Source: M3007 sp044350425 (GTDB taxonomy: Bacteria > Bacteroidota > Bacteroidia > Chitinophagales > Saprospiraceae). Taken from it: 64,000 nucleotides of DNA. A model generated the notes under the pieces. That model saw only the letters and a list, made by a program, of their open reading frames with translations. It had not been told where the DNA came from and did not search any database. Of the stretch, positions 7,928 to 17,300 are shown piece by piece. Numbering within the stretch: position 1 is the first letter of the stretch; each line of letters begins with the position of its first letter. The stretch covers positions 1 through 64,000 of the forward strand of contig JBILHS010000013.1 of assembly GCA_044350425.1 (NCBI GenBank), read 5' to 3'. The position numbers and the translations under genes were made by a program.

Positions 7928-10900
7928 ATGAAATTCATCCGCTTTTATTCCATCCTGGTGTTGCTGTGCCTGGTGTTTTCCGCGCAACGAGCAATGGCTC
8001 AATGTAGTTTTAACCTTTCTGTACTGTATTCCGACATCTATTGTTTCGGGGAAGAAGGGAACATTGATTTGATCGTAGAGGGCGGAACCGGTCCGTTCAG
8101 TTATAGCTGGTCCAATGGCCTGTTGGATGAGGATATTTCGGGATTGCTGGCAGGAACTTACACCGTCACCGTCACGGACGGAGGAGGCTGTAGCGCTACG
8201 CTGACACAAGAAATTATAAGCCCTTCAGAACCGCTGAGCCTGGTGCTCAACAGCACTGGGGACGTCGTTACCTGCCAGACTCCAGTGAATCTTATTCCTG
8301 ACGTAAGCGGGGGATACCCACCTTATTCCTTTTTATGGTCAACAGGGGCTACGACCGATATTTTGCCGACAGGTTTTGGGGGCACTTTTACGGTCACTAT
8401 TACGGATGCAGGGAATTGCCAGATCACAGGGGAAAAGTTCATTGATTTGGACCCTGCATTCCCGGTTGCTGATGGCGGCGCACCACCATTAAATGAGGTA
8501 TACATTTCCTGTGCAACGGCACCAAATATAATCGGTGGACCCTTGACTTCTATTGGCCCGGATTTCAGATACGAATGGACCACTTTTATCGGGGCAATTG
8601 ACCCCGGGGTGGACCCCACCCAGCCATTTCTTGAAGTAACGGAATGGGGAACTTATTTCCTGACCGTAACGAACATTGTGCAAGGTTGTTCTACTTCATC
8701 CGGGCCCATTCATGTCTTTCCAATTGATCCGGCATTTCCTGTGGCAGCTGTTCAGGCGCCACCGGCACTGAACTGTCAGACCACTCAGGTTACCTTGAAT
8801 GGAGCAGGCAGTTCTACAGGCCCTCAATATTCGTATGAATGGACCACCACCAATGGGCACATTGTTTCCGGTGCCAATACCTTAAACCCGGTGGTGGATG
8901 CAGTGGGGATTTACTTGCTGGCGGTGACCAATACAGTGGAGGGCTGTACCAAAAAAAACTTAGTTAATGTGGTAAAAAGCCCCAATTCTGCCGTCGCTAA
9001 TGCCGGGCCAGACACAGGCATTCCCTGTGGTGGCACGCAGGTAAATCTCGATGCAAGTGGTTCCGCCAGTGGGCCACAATTTGTGTATCAATGGATCACA
9101 CCTAATGGCAACATTATTTCCGGAAACAATACGCTTAATCCCCTGGTAAATCAGCCCGGTTTGTACACCCTGTTGGTGACAGATACCCAAAACGGCTGCA
9201 CTCAAACAGATGATGTTACTGTGTTTCCTGGCCCCGCGATCCCGAATGCAGCCTTTTCAGTGCAGGATGTTTCCTGTACCGGACAGCTCGGAGGAATTGC
9301 CCTGACCATGAGCCAGGGCACAGCGCCCTACAACTATGCATGGTCGAATGGTTCCACGGAACAAAATCTGATCAATATCAATCAAGGTACTTACTCCGTA
9401 ACTGTAACGGATGCACTGAGCTGCAATTATTATGCAGAGATAATAGTAAAGGAAACTCCGACGATTACACTTAATGCCCAGACCACGGCACCCTCCTGTC
9501 TGGTGGACAATGGTACAATCGACCTGGCTGTTACAGGCTTGTTTGGACCCTTTGAATATGCCTGGAGCAATGGGGCATCCACCCAGGATATCAGCAATTT
9601 AAGTCCCGGAACATACACCGTAACGGTCACCTATGCCGGGGCTACCTGTACCCAGACCTTAAGTGTTACACTGTCCAACAATTCTGGACTGGTACTCAGC
9701 ACCGTGGTCACCAATGCCATCACTTGTGCCGGTGTAAACGGACTTATTGACCTTACCGTGACCGGAGGGACGGCTCCTTATACGTATCAATGGAGTGATG
9801 GGGAGACGGATCAGGATGCCGATCCACAGGTGGTTGGGACCTATACGGTGACCGTGGTAGATGCTTTGGGTTGTACCGCAGTAACTTCTGCGGTGGTTGG
9901 GGACACTCCAGCCCTGTCGCTTTCTACCCTGGTATTTGGGGATGTATGCGGGGCCAATGGTGGTATGATCGATCTGACCGTAACAGGAGGAGTATCCCCA
10001 TACACGTACGCCTGGTCCACTGGATATTTATTTCAGGATCTGCTCAATCTGACTCAGGGAACCTATACCGTGACGGTTACGGATTTTGCTGGTTGTACCA
10101 AAACTGTTTCAGGCACCATCCTGCAATCCTCAGGCATCACAGTGACTCTGAACCCTACAGATGCTACCTGTACAGGATCCAATGGGTCAATCACTTCAAT
10201 GGTTAGTGGCGGAAACCAGCCATATACCTATCTCTGGTCAACCGGGAATACTACAGTAAACTTACTTGGTATTCCAGGTGGTATGTACACAGTAACCGTT
10301 ACATCTAATAGCGGCAACTGTATCCAAACAGCTAGTGTGGTAGTAGGCCAGACTTCTGCCCTGGTAGCAACTGCTGTGCCCACAGATGCAAGCTGCGCTG
10401 GAAATGATGGCGCTATTGCCCTGACTGTAAATGGTGGAACAGGTCCGTACACATTCCTCTGGGGCAATGCTGCGACTGATCAAAATATCGGAAACCTTTC
10501 TGTGGGGACTTATACGGTAACCATCACCGATGCTTTGACTTGTACCCAGACAGCCAGCGCAACGGTGGGCCTAAACTCCAGTTTTACGCTTTCTACTACG
10601 GTAGATCCTGTAAAATGCTTTGGAGGAAGCGATGGTTCAATTGATTTGCAGGTAACTGGCCCTGGTGGACCCTTTACCTTCTCGTGGGCGGGCGGAGATA
10701 TCAGCGAAGATATTACAAACCTTGTGGCAGGGAATTATACCTGCACGGTTACTGATCTGGGCGGGTGCACACAATCGATCAGTGCAACGGTGAGCCAACC
10801 ATCAGTTATCACAACATCCACCGTTGTCACGCCTGTAATCTGTTTTGGTGAGGCCAACGGTTCGATTGATCTCTCGGTAAATGGAGGGACTCTGGGCTAT

Positions 10901-13198
10901 ACGTTCCTCTGGAACAATGGTCAGACCACGGAGGATATGGCTAATTTGGTTGCGGGAACCTATACTGTCACTGTAATGGACTCCAATGGATGTACCAAAA
11001 CAGCGAGTGGTACGATTACACAACCCACCACATTAAATGTATCTGCGAACGTGGTTTCCGTTAAATGTTTTGGATCCAATGATGGCGCAATAGCGCTGAC
11101 CATCACCGGTGGAGTGCAACCTTATACCATCAATTGGAGCAATGGTGCAACGACGCAAACGCCGTTTAACCTGGCAGCAGGCACCTACTGTGTCACCGTA
11201 TCCGACGTCGGAAATTGTACGGCCACTGCTTGTTATCAGGTGATCGAGCCGGCGTCCATTGACTTCTCCATCACTTCACTGTCCAACGATTGCAACACTG
11301 AAACTTTGACCGGGCCAAATTTTCCAGGTATAATTTATTCCTGGACAGGCCCCAATGGCTTTACTTCCAATGCGGCTGTGGTCAATGTAGGATTTTCAGG
11401 GACCTATTCCCTTACGATCTCGGACGCAAACAATTGTTTCGCAACAGATAATTACAATGTAAATCTCTCCGGTAGTGGCGCCTGTGGAGCCATAAAAGGC
11501 AGCGTCTTTCACGACGAAGATGAAAGCTGTACCCTTGAATTTGGAGAGCCCGGACTCGCGGGTTGGATCGTCCGTGCAGAAGGCCTGAACGATACGCTTT
11601 ACGGGGTAACCAATAGTCAGGGTAAATATCAGTTGGGTGTTCCGGTAGGTACCTACACCATGAAAGTGCTCGTGCCCAATGGCCTTTGGAGCGTATGCCC
11701 TGGTGGAGCAAATGTCTCGGTCAACATGGTTGGCGACACGGTTTCAGGAGGAGATTTTCTGGTTCAAGCCATTTATCATTGCCCGGCGTTGACGGTGAGC
11801 ATCGGTACAGCCCAGTTGAGGCGCTGTTTTTTAAACAATTCTTATCAGGTTGAATATTGCAATACCGGCACAGAAAAGGCGACAGATGCTTATATTACGG
11901 TGGTACTGGATCCTTTACTGACCGCCATGTCTGTTTCCGTGCCTTTCCAGGATCTGGGCGCCAATGCCCTCAAAGTGGAGCTTGGAGACCTGGAAATCGG
12001 CGAATGCGGGATGTTCAGCATTCAGGTTTATGTTTCCTGCAATGCGCAGCTGGGCCAGACGCACTGCACACAGGCTTTTATTTATCCGGATACCCTTTGC
12101 GCGCCAACCAATTCCAACTGGTCAGGCGCAAGCCTGAATGTCAGTAGTATCTGTAATCCGGATTCGCTTCGTTTTACCATTCAGAATACTGGCAAGGCTG
12201 TCATGAATAGCTCGTCCAACTACATTGTAGTGGAAGACGGGATCATGTTCCGCACGGGCACGATAGCCCCTCTGGCCGAAAACGAGTCCATGCAGGTGTC
12301 TGTTCCAGCCAATGGTAGTACCTGGCGCCTGGAAGTAGCGCAGGAGGCTTTTCACCCGTTTCCTTCTCCGGTGGGACTTTCTGTGGAGGGTTGTGCTACT
12401 TCGGGACCGGTCTCAACTGGATTTGTCAATCAGTTTTCTACCCCGGACGAACAGCCCACCGTAGATGTTGATTGTACCACTAACATAGGTTCTTTCGATC
12501 CCAATGATAAGCATGGCTATCCGGTTGGCTACGGTGCAGACCATTATGTTCGTCCGGGTACCGACATCGAGTACCTCATTCGCTTCCAAAATACTGGTAC
12601 CGACACGGCTTTCACGGTTCAGATCATTGATACACTTTCGGCCTGGCTGGATCCGGCGACCATCCGTTTCGGGGCCAGTAGCCATCCGTATCGTTATGAC
12701 CTCAACGGCGAGGGGATTGTGCACTTCATTTTTGATGACATCCTTTTGCCCGATTCCAATACCAACGAAGTGGCTTCGCATGGTTTTGCCAAGTTTATGA
12801 TCCTGCCGCGGGTGGATGCCCCCCTCGAAACCCGGATCGAAAACACCGCTGCGATCTATTTTGATTTTAATGATCCGGTGGTAACCAATACCACCTTCCA
12901 TCGCCTGGGTGAGAATTTCATCACGGTCGGTCTGTGGCAACCGTTTGTTCCAGAGGCACAGGTGATCGCCATTCCCAACCCTTTCAGTGAACAGACCACT
13001 TTGGAAGTGAAAGGGCTGGTTCGGAGCGGTGGATTGCGCCTGCAGGTTTTAGATCTTCGGGGGAATTTGGTACAGGAAATGGAATCCGGAAATGAATTTT
13101 TTCAGCTTAGAAAGGGAGATTGGCCTTCAGGGGTTTACCTTTTCAGAATTACTCAGAACGGGCGGCTCGTAGGGACCGGGAAATTGATGGCAGAGTAG
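7928..13198 (+). CDS. Giant SprB-repeat T9SS-secreted surface protein
   Basis: The protein has 1756 residues from the ATG that begins its signal peptide (MKFIRFYSILVLLCLVFSAQ, cut near AMAQ). An in-frame ATG at 7847 would add 27 residues and is unlikely. Two SprB-type repeats (residues ~35-170) precede three Ig/PKD-like repeats (~190-435). Nine more SprB repeats (~443-1110) follow, each built on CxGxNGxIDLTVTGG, PYTYxWSxG and GTYTVTVTD. Then come a CNA-B/SdrD-like domain (~1188-1278), a DUF11-like region with a DPNDK motif (~1500-1658), and a type A T9SS C-terminal sorting domain (~1668-1756). It is likely a cell-surface adhesin or gliding-related protein, by analogy with SprB. Confidence 0.9.
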   Translation: MKFIRFYSILVLLCLVFSAQRAMAQCSFNLSVLYSDIYCFGEEGNIDLIVEGGTGPFSYSWSNGLLDEDISGLLAGTYTVTVTDGGGCSATLTQEIISPSEPLSLVLNSTGDVVTCQTPVNLIPDVSGGYPPYSFLWSTGATTDILPTGFGGTFTVTITDAGNCQITGEKFIDLDPAFPVADGGAPPLNEVYISCATAPNIIGGPLTSIGPDFRYEWTTFIGAIDPGVDPTQPFLEVTEWGTYFLTVTNIVQGCSTSSGPIHVFPIDPAFPVAAVQAPPALNCQTTQVTLNGAGSSTGPQYSYEWTTTNGHIVSGANTLNPVVDAVGIYLLAVTNTVEGCTKKNLVNVVKSPNSAVANAGPDTGIPCGGTQVNLDASGSASGPQFVYQWITPNGNIISGNNTLNPLVNQPGLYTLLVTDTQNGCTQTDDVTVFPGPAIPNAAFSVQDVSCTGQLGGIALTMSQGTAPYNYAWSNGSTEQNLININQGTYSVTVTDALSCNYYAEIIVKETPTITLNAQTTAPSCLVDNGTIDLAVTGLFGPFEYAWSNGASTQDISNLSPGTYTVTVTYAGATCTQTLSVTLSNNSGLVLSTVVTNAITCAGVNGLIDLTVTGGTAPYTYQWSDGETDQDADPQVVGTYTVTVVDALGCTAVTSAVVGDTPALSLSTLVFGDVCGANGGMIDLTVTGGVSPYTYAWSTGYLFQDLLNLTQGTYTVTVTDFAGCTKTVSGTILQSSGITVTLNPTDATCTGSNGSITSMVSGGNQPYTYLWSTGNTTVNLLGIPGGMYTVTVTSNSGNCIQTASVVVGQTSALVATAVPTDASCAGNDGAIALTVNGGTGPYTFLWGNAATDQNIGNLSVGTYTVTITDALTCTQTASATVGLNSSFTLSTTVDPVKCFGGSDGSIDLQVTGPGGPFTFSWAGGDISEDITNLVAGNYTCTVTDLGGCTQSISATVSQPSVITTSTVVTPVICFGEANGSIDLSVNGGTLGYTFLWNNGQTTEDMANLVAGTYTVTVMDSNGCTKTASGTITQPTTLNVSANVVSVKCFGSNDGAIALTITGGVQPYTINWSNGATTQTPFNLAAGTYCVTVSDVGNCTATACYQVIEPASIDFSITSLSNDCNTETLTGPNFPGIIYSWTGPNGFTSNAAVVNVGFSGTYSLTISDANNCFATDNYNVNLSGSGACGAIKGSVFHDEDESCTLEFGEPGLAGWIVRAEGLNDTLYGVTNSQGKYQLGVPVGTYTMKVLVPNGLWSVCPGGANVSVNMVGDTVSGGDFLVQAIYHCPALTVSIGTAQLRRCFLNNSYQVEYCNTGTEKATDAYITVVLDPLLTAMSVSVPFQDLGANALKVELGDLEIGECGMFSIQVYVSCNAQLGQTHCTQAFIYPDTLCAPTNSNWSGASLNVSSICNPDSLRFTIQNTGKAVMNSSSNYIVVEDGIMFRTGTIAPLAENESMQVSVPANGSTWRLEVAQEAFHPFPSPVGLSVEGCATSGPVSTGFVNQFSTPDEQPTVDVDCTTNIGSFDPNDKHGYPVGYGADHYVRPGTDIEYLIRFQNTGTDTAFTVQIIDTLSAWLDPATIRFGASSHPYRYDLNGEGIVHFIFDDILLPDSNTNEVASHGFAKFMILPRVDAPLETRIENTAAIYFDFNDPVVTNTTFHRLGENFITVGLWQPFVPEAQVIAIPNPFSEQTTLEVKGLVRSGGLRLQVLDLRGNLVQEMESGNEFFQLRKGDWPSGVYLFRITQNGRLVGTGKLMAE

Positions 13199-13290
13199 CA
13201 GAAAATGGCCGATAGGTCGGTTCAGGGTTGAATTTGTCTGTTTCAAGGTTAAATTGTGGCCAGTCCAAAGGATTTGCCAAACTGTCGATG

Positions 13291-13298
13291 TAACTTTG
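13291..13298 (+). promoter_or_regulatory. Candidate -7 promoter box for tatA
   Basis: TAACTTTG matches the Bacteroidota -7 consensus TAnnTTTG exactly, 71 nt before the tatA start. The nearest upstream TTTG (13273-13276) is only 14 nt away, closer than the usual ~19-20 nt. Confidence 0.35.
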
Positions 13299-13324
13299 CA
13301 CATTCTTTAGGGTCAAAGATATAC

Positions 13325-13345
13325 CGGGCGTTCGCGCCCGATTTT
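13325..13345 (+). terminator. Terminator-like hairpin with TTCG loop ahead of tatA
   Basis: CGGGCG-TTCG-CGCCCG is followed by ATTTTT. It may end transcription of the giant upstream gene. Because it lies 24 nt before the tatA start and after the candidate promoter box, it could also act in the tatA leader. Confidence 0.55.
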
Positions 13346-13368
13346 TCCCACTTTAAAATTCAACGACT

Positions 13369-13584
13369 ATGACTGCTACACTTTTGTTTTTAGGTAACCT
13401 CGGCGGCTCGGAGCTCGTGTTTATCTTCCTGGTTGTTCTGCTCCTTTTCGGAGGCAAAAAAATTCCAGAACTCATGCAGGGTTTGGGTCGCGGTATCCGC
13501 GAATTCAACAATGCAAAAAACTCTGTAGAAGATGAGATCCGTCAAGGCATGCGCGATGCTGATAAGAAGCCGATCGAGAAGTAA
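13369..13584 (+). CDS. tatA: Twin-arginine translocase subunit TatA/TatE
   Basis: The 71-residue protein has the standard TatA layout: a short periplasmic start, one membrane helix (residues ~15-30, LVFIFLVVLLLFGG), the hinge KKIPELMQGLGRGIREF forming an amphipathic helix, and a charged cytoplasmic tail. TatA multimers form the pore of the twin-arginine pathway, which exports folded proteins through the inner membrane together with TatC. No tatC is present in the window. The gene is monocistronic, with its own terminator directly downstream. Confidence 0.93.
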   Translation: MTATLLFLGNLGGSELVFIFLVVLLLFGGKKIPELMQGLGRGIREFNNAKNSVEDEIRQGMRDADKKPIEK

Positions 13585-13614
13585 TCGGATTCTTTTTTTA
13601 GGATTAATTCAAAT

Positions 13615-13650
13615 AAAAACCCCGCTCGGCATTGCTGAGCGGGGTTTTTT
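13615..13650 (+). terminator. Rho-independent terminator of tatA
   Basis: CCCCGCTC (13620-13627) pairs with GAGCGGGG (13637-13644) and is followed by six T residues, with an A-run before it. It may serve both strands. Confidence 0.85.
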
Positions 13651-13679
13651 GTTGGCTGTTAGCCACTATTCATGCCGTT

Positions 13680-13914
13680 GTTGGTGTCCCCGCTAGGGGT
13701 GTACGGAATGTTTGATATTGGAAGCCGCATCGCGGCGAAACGTCTGTAGAAATAAAATATTGAGTAGGTTCGTAAGGTGCGTAGCACCGAAACACCGCCA
13801 AAAGCTCCGGTGCTATGCACCTTCAGACCTAATTCTCGCTTTAATTTCTACAGACGTTTCGCCGCGATGCGGCTTTTTCAAACATTCCGTACACTCCTAG
13901 CGTCCCCGCCAACA
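13680..13914. repeat. 235-bp long imperfect inverted repeat
   Basis: Arms of about 70 bp (13680-13753 and 13844-13914) are close to complementary. They share blocks such as GCCGCATCGCGGCGAAACG with its complement, and GTACGGAATGTTTGA with its complement. An inner imperfect pair (AGGTGCGTAGCACCG / CGGTGCTATGCACCT) lets almost the whole element fold as one long hairpin. No open frame of interest is inside. It could be a MITE or a decayed fold-back element. Confidence 0.75.
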
Positions 13915-14019
13915 ACCACAGCCAGCAGGATTTCAGGCTATTGCTGTTGTCCAAGTCCTAGATGACCGGGCAAGCTAAAAATGCCATCCTCATTTCTCTT
14001 TTGATTCCGCTCCGTCGTG

Positions 14020-14182
14020 GTTGTTGGCGAGGACGCCAACAACGGAAGCGAGACGACAGGCGCGGCCATGAGGCGCGGCCCACTTCGGATCTGTCATCCC
14101 GAACGCAGTGAGGGAACTAACCAGGATCAAAGTGGCTAGCATTGGCTTAAGCAGGTCCCTCACAGCGTTCGGGATGACAGAT
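14020..14182. repeat. Further inverted repeats between tatA and dnaB
   Basis: Two hairpins lie here. GTTGTTGGCG-agga-CGCCAACAAC (14020-14043) repeats the end sequence of the neighbouring long element. A 27-bp pair with one mismatch, at 14089-14115 and 14156-14182, has arms starting ATCTGTCATCCCGAACG and encloses 40 nt. The latter has the look of a dispersed REP-type repeat. No gene is visible between 13651 and 14315. Confidence 0.7.
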
Positions 14183-14315
14183 CAGTGGGGAGCTAAAATG
14201 CGTTCCTTTTTCATGGCCGGGTTTTGATCGAGCCTTGTTTGGAGTATTCACCAGCTCCAAAGTGGCGCTGGGTCAAAAAAGACCACAGGCGCGGCGGGGA
14301 GATCGATTTTTATAC

Positions 14316-17300
14316 TTAAAACGGAATATCCTCGTCGTTCATACGAGATTGCCGGGTAACCACACTTTGCTGGAAGGGCCCACTAAGCGGATCAGATAAG
14401 CCTGCAAAGGAAGGATCGTCCAGGTTGCTGAACTTGGCAAAGGTGTCGGTGAATTTTAGTTTGACCGTATCCAGGGCGCCATTACGGTGCTTGGCTACGA
14501 TAAATTCAGCGATCCCTTTCAGACTTTGTCCTTGCTCGTCTTCGAGGATCTGATAGTATTCTGGACGGTAGATAAAGGAAACGATATCGGCATCTTGCTC
14601 GATACTGTTGTGTACGATAAAGTCGTTTGCAACAAAGTTGTGAACCTCTAAAACCGTAGCGTCATAAACATCTTCCACGCCCAATGGCGTGATGGATTTG
14701 ATTTTGTCCCAGTAAATGTCCGAATGTGCAAGTTTGGAAATTTCCTCATGGGGTAAAAAACGCTCGATTCGCTCCATTCGGTTGCGGGAAATGCCATGTT
14801 TGAAGAGCGTGCTCCCTGCATATGACATTTCAAGCTGATCAGAAAAACCGCGCCAGGAAAGGCCGTTTTCCTCTTTGGCCAATTGGATTGCACCTTGCCA
14901 CGCTTCTTTGGGTATGGTATCGTTGTTCGGATTTCCTGCTATGGCCTCTAAAGCCAAAAGCATCTGAGTGATTTTAGCTCCCCGCTCCCCATGGCAACCT
15001 ACTTTAGTCAGGAATTCTGTTTGACATTCCTTGCCTTCCACCCAGATATTGAAACTCGGCCTGTAATTTCCCTTTCGGCTTGTCCGAACAGAGGACTGAA
15101 TGCCCAAACGGAGCAAAAGATGCTGTACCTGCTCTGCCAGAACAGGGCTGGTTGTACCGTAATAAATGGCAGGAGAAGGGCTACGGCCTTCTTTTACCGT
15201 TTTCCAGCTGATATTACCATCGGTAGCCCACAAATGGTGGAGGAAATGGGCAATGTCAGTCTCATCGCTTTCGAACAATTGGTCTGGCAGGCGTTTATCG
15301 TAAGCACGAACGCGCTCCAAGCCCATCTTTTCATACCAGATCGTGATGGGATGTTTTACGCGATGTGTCCGGTGAGGTGAAGTCAGGTAGGTATGCCACC
15401 AATTTGACTGCTGCACCAGCCTTCCTTCTATGCCGAAAAGTTCTTTTGCGCTAGCGTTGACGACCTCAATATTGTCTTTGTCGGCACTGGTGTAATGGTA
15501 AGGCGCTTTTGGGAGGATACAGCCATCGCCAATAAGATGTGCAAGTAAGGTCAACTCCGTTTTAGAAAGTGAATTTGAGGGCTTAGAAATAGTTATTTTT
15601 CGTGGCATTGCGATTCGGTCACCCACTTCCAAATTTTCTAAAGCAGTCCAACCATTAATTTTAAAAAATGGGTGGTTTGCGCTTGCCTTAATCCGTCGTC
15701 CTGAATGCGTCAGGATTTCAAAAACCTGTTTCTGACCAGAATAAAAAGCTTTTACCAGGTGTTGCGGATTTACCTTGAGCTCAGAGGTCATGCCCAGGGA
15801 TGTAAAGGTGTCCTGATTCGCTCGTTCTGCCAATTGTTGAATGGTGACACGGTGGCCTGTTTCTGCATCAACAAGTAGGGTGTCACCTGAAAGGCAACCC
15901 GATTCACGAAGGTCACTCAACTGAGGTCGTTTGCTCCCGCCACGGACCTCTACCGCACGACTCAACTGCGAAAGTGCAATGACCGGCACATTCAGTTCCT
16001 TGGCCAGGGATTTCAGGGCACGGGAAATACTACCGATCTCTTGTTCACGGTTGCCGCCGCGACTGTTGTCTGCGGAGCCGGTCATCAACTGCAGGTAGTC
16101 AATGATGATCAATTGAATGTCATGTTGCTGCTTCAGGCGACGGCATTTGGCCCGGAGTTCGAAGATGTTGATGGCCGGGGTGTCATCAATGAAGATTGGT
16201 ACCGTATTGAGGCGTTCCACGGTGGTCTGAAGCATTTGCCACTCGTAATCCTCTAATTTACCGTTCCGGAATTTAGTGGCCGGGATCTCTGATTCCATAG
16301 AAATCAGACGTTGTACCAGCTGCGTAGAGGCCATCTCCAGGGAAAACAGGGCGACACCTTTGCCGAAGTCCAGGGCAGCGTTTAAGGCCACAGCCAATAC
16401 CATGGAGGTATTGTGTGTTACGGTCATGTCTTCCAAAAGGAATAGTCCGTTGCCATCCAACTCGAAACCGTAGTAATCGTCCTCCTTGTCTACTTCGACC
16501 TGGATGCCGGTCACTTGCCAATTGATCTTGCTTTTCCAGGGATTGGGCTGTTTGCGTTGGATACGCACAGGTACCTTGTCCAGATCTCCATAAATGCGTA
16601 AACGCCAAACCATGGTTTCAAAACCAATGGAAGCGATCTGCGCTTTTCTCTGCGTCAAAGAAGTCCGGAATCCCAATGAATCGCAAAGGAATTTGATGTC
16701 CCTGGCCAGTCGTTCATTCTTTTGGGTGATCTCGAAACCATTGGATTGCAGCAGGTAATGGCCGTCGCTGTCGATCAATCCAGCCAGAAGTTCAAGTCGT
16801 TTTTTCGTAGAATTGATCAGGAAGTCCTGTGGGATATGTTTATTTCCAAGAACGCCCAACTCGCGCAAAATTCCGTGCAATGAATATCCCATCGCGTGTT
16901 GCCGATCATTGGCGATGCAATAGATCGGGCATTTCCCCGGCGCCTGCTTGTGTTGTTTCAATTGAAGACCCAGGTCCTTCGCATAGGATTCCAGATAGGT
17001 CACGACTTCTGCATCGGTGGTCGCTATATTGCTGTTTTCAGAAGTGCCGTCTCCCAACCATAGTCCCAGGAAATAAGGGGCTACTGACAGAGGATGTTCC
17101 AGAAATTCAACAGCAGTTTTATAGCCTTTATAGTTGGTTTTGAATTTGGGCGAGGTTTGCAGATAATCTTTTACACTGATGTTCAATACGTCACCGTTTT
17201 GGTGCTTCCATTCTGTTCGGCTGCTTTTGAGCGAAAGGATATGGCTCTCATTCACGCGATAATCAATGCCCTTATTTTGTCGCACCCAGTACATCATCTC

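Noticed and set aside
9255..11260. Regularly repeated DNA that could look like a repeat array or CRISPR
   Set aside because: The period (about 220 bp) and translation match SprB protein repeats, with no short identical repeats and unique spacers.
12413..12940. 175-residue antisense frame in the giant SprB protein gene
   Set aside because: It lies opposite conserved DUF11-like coding sequence and has no features of its own.
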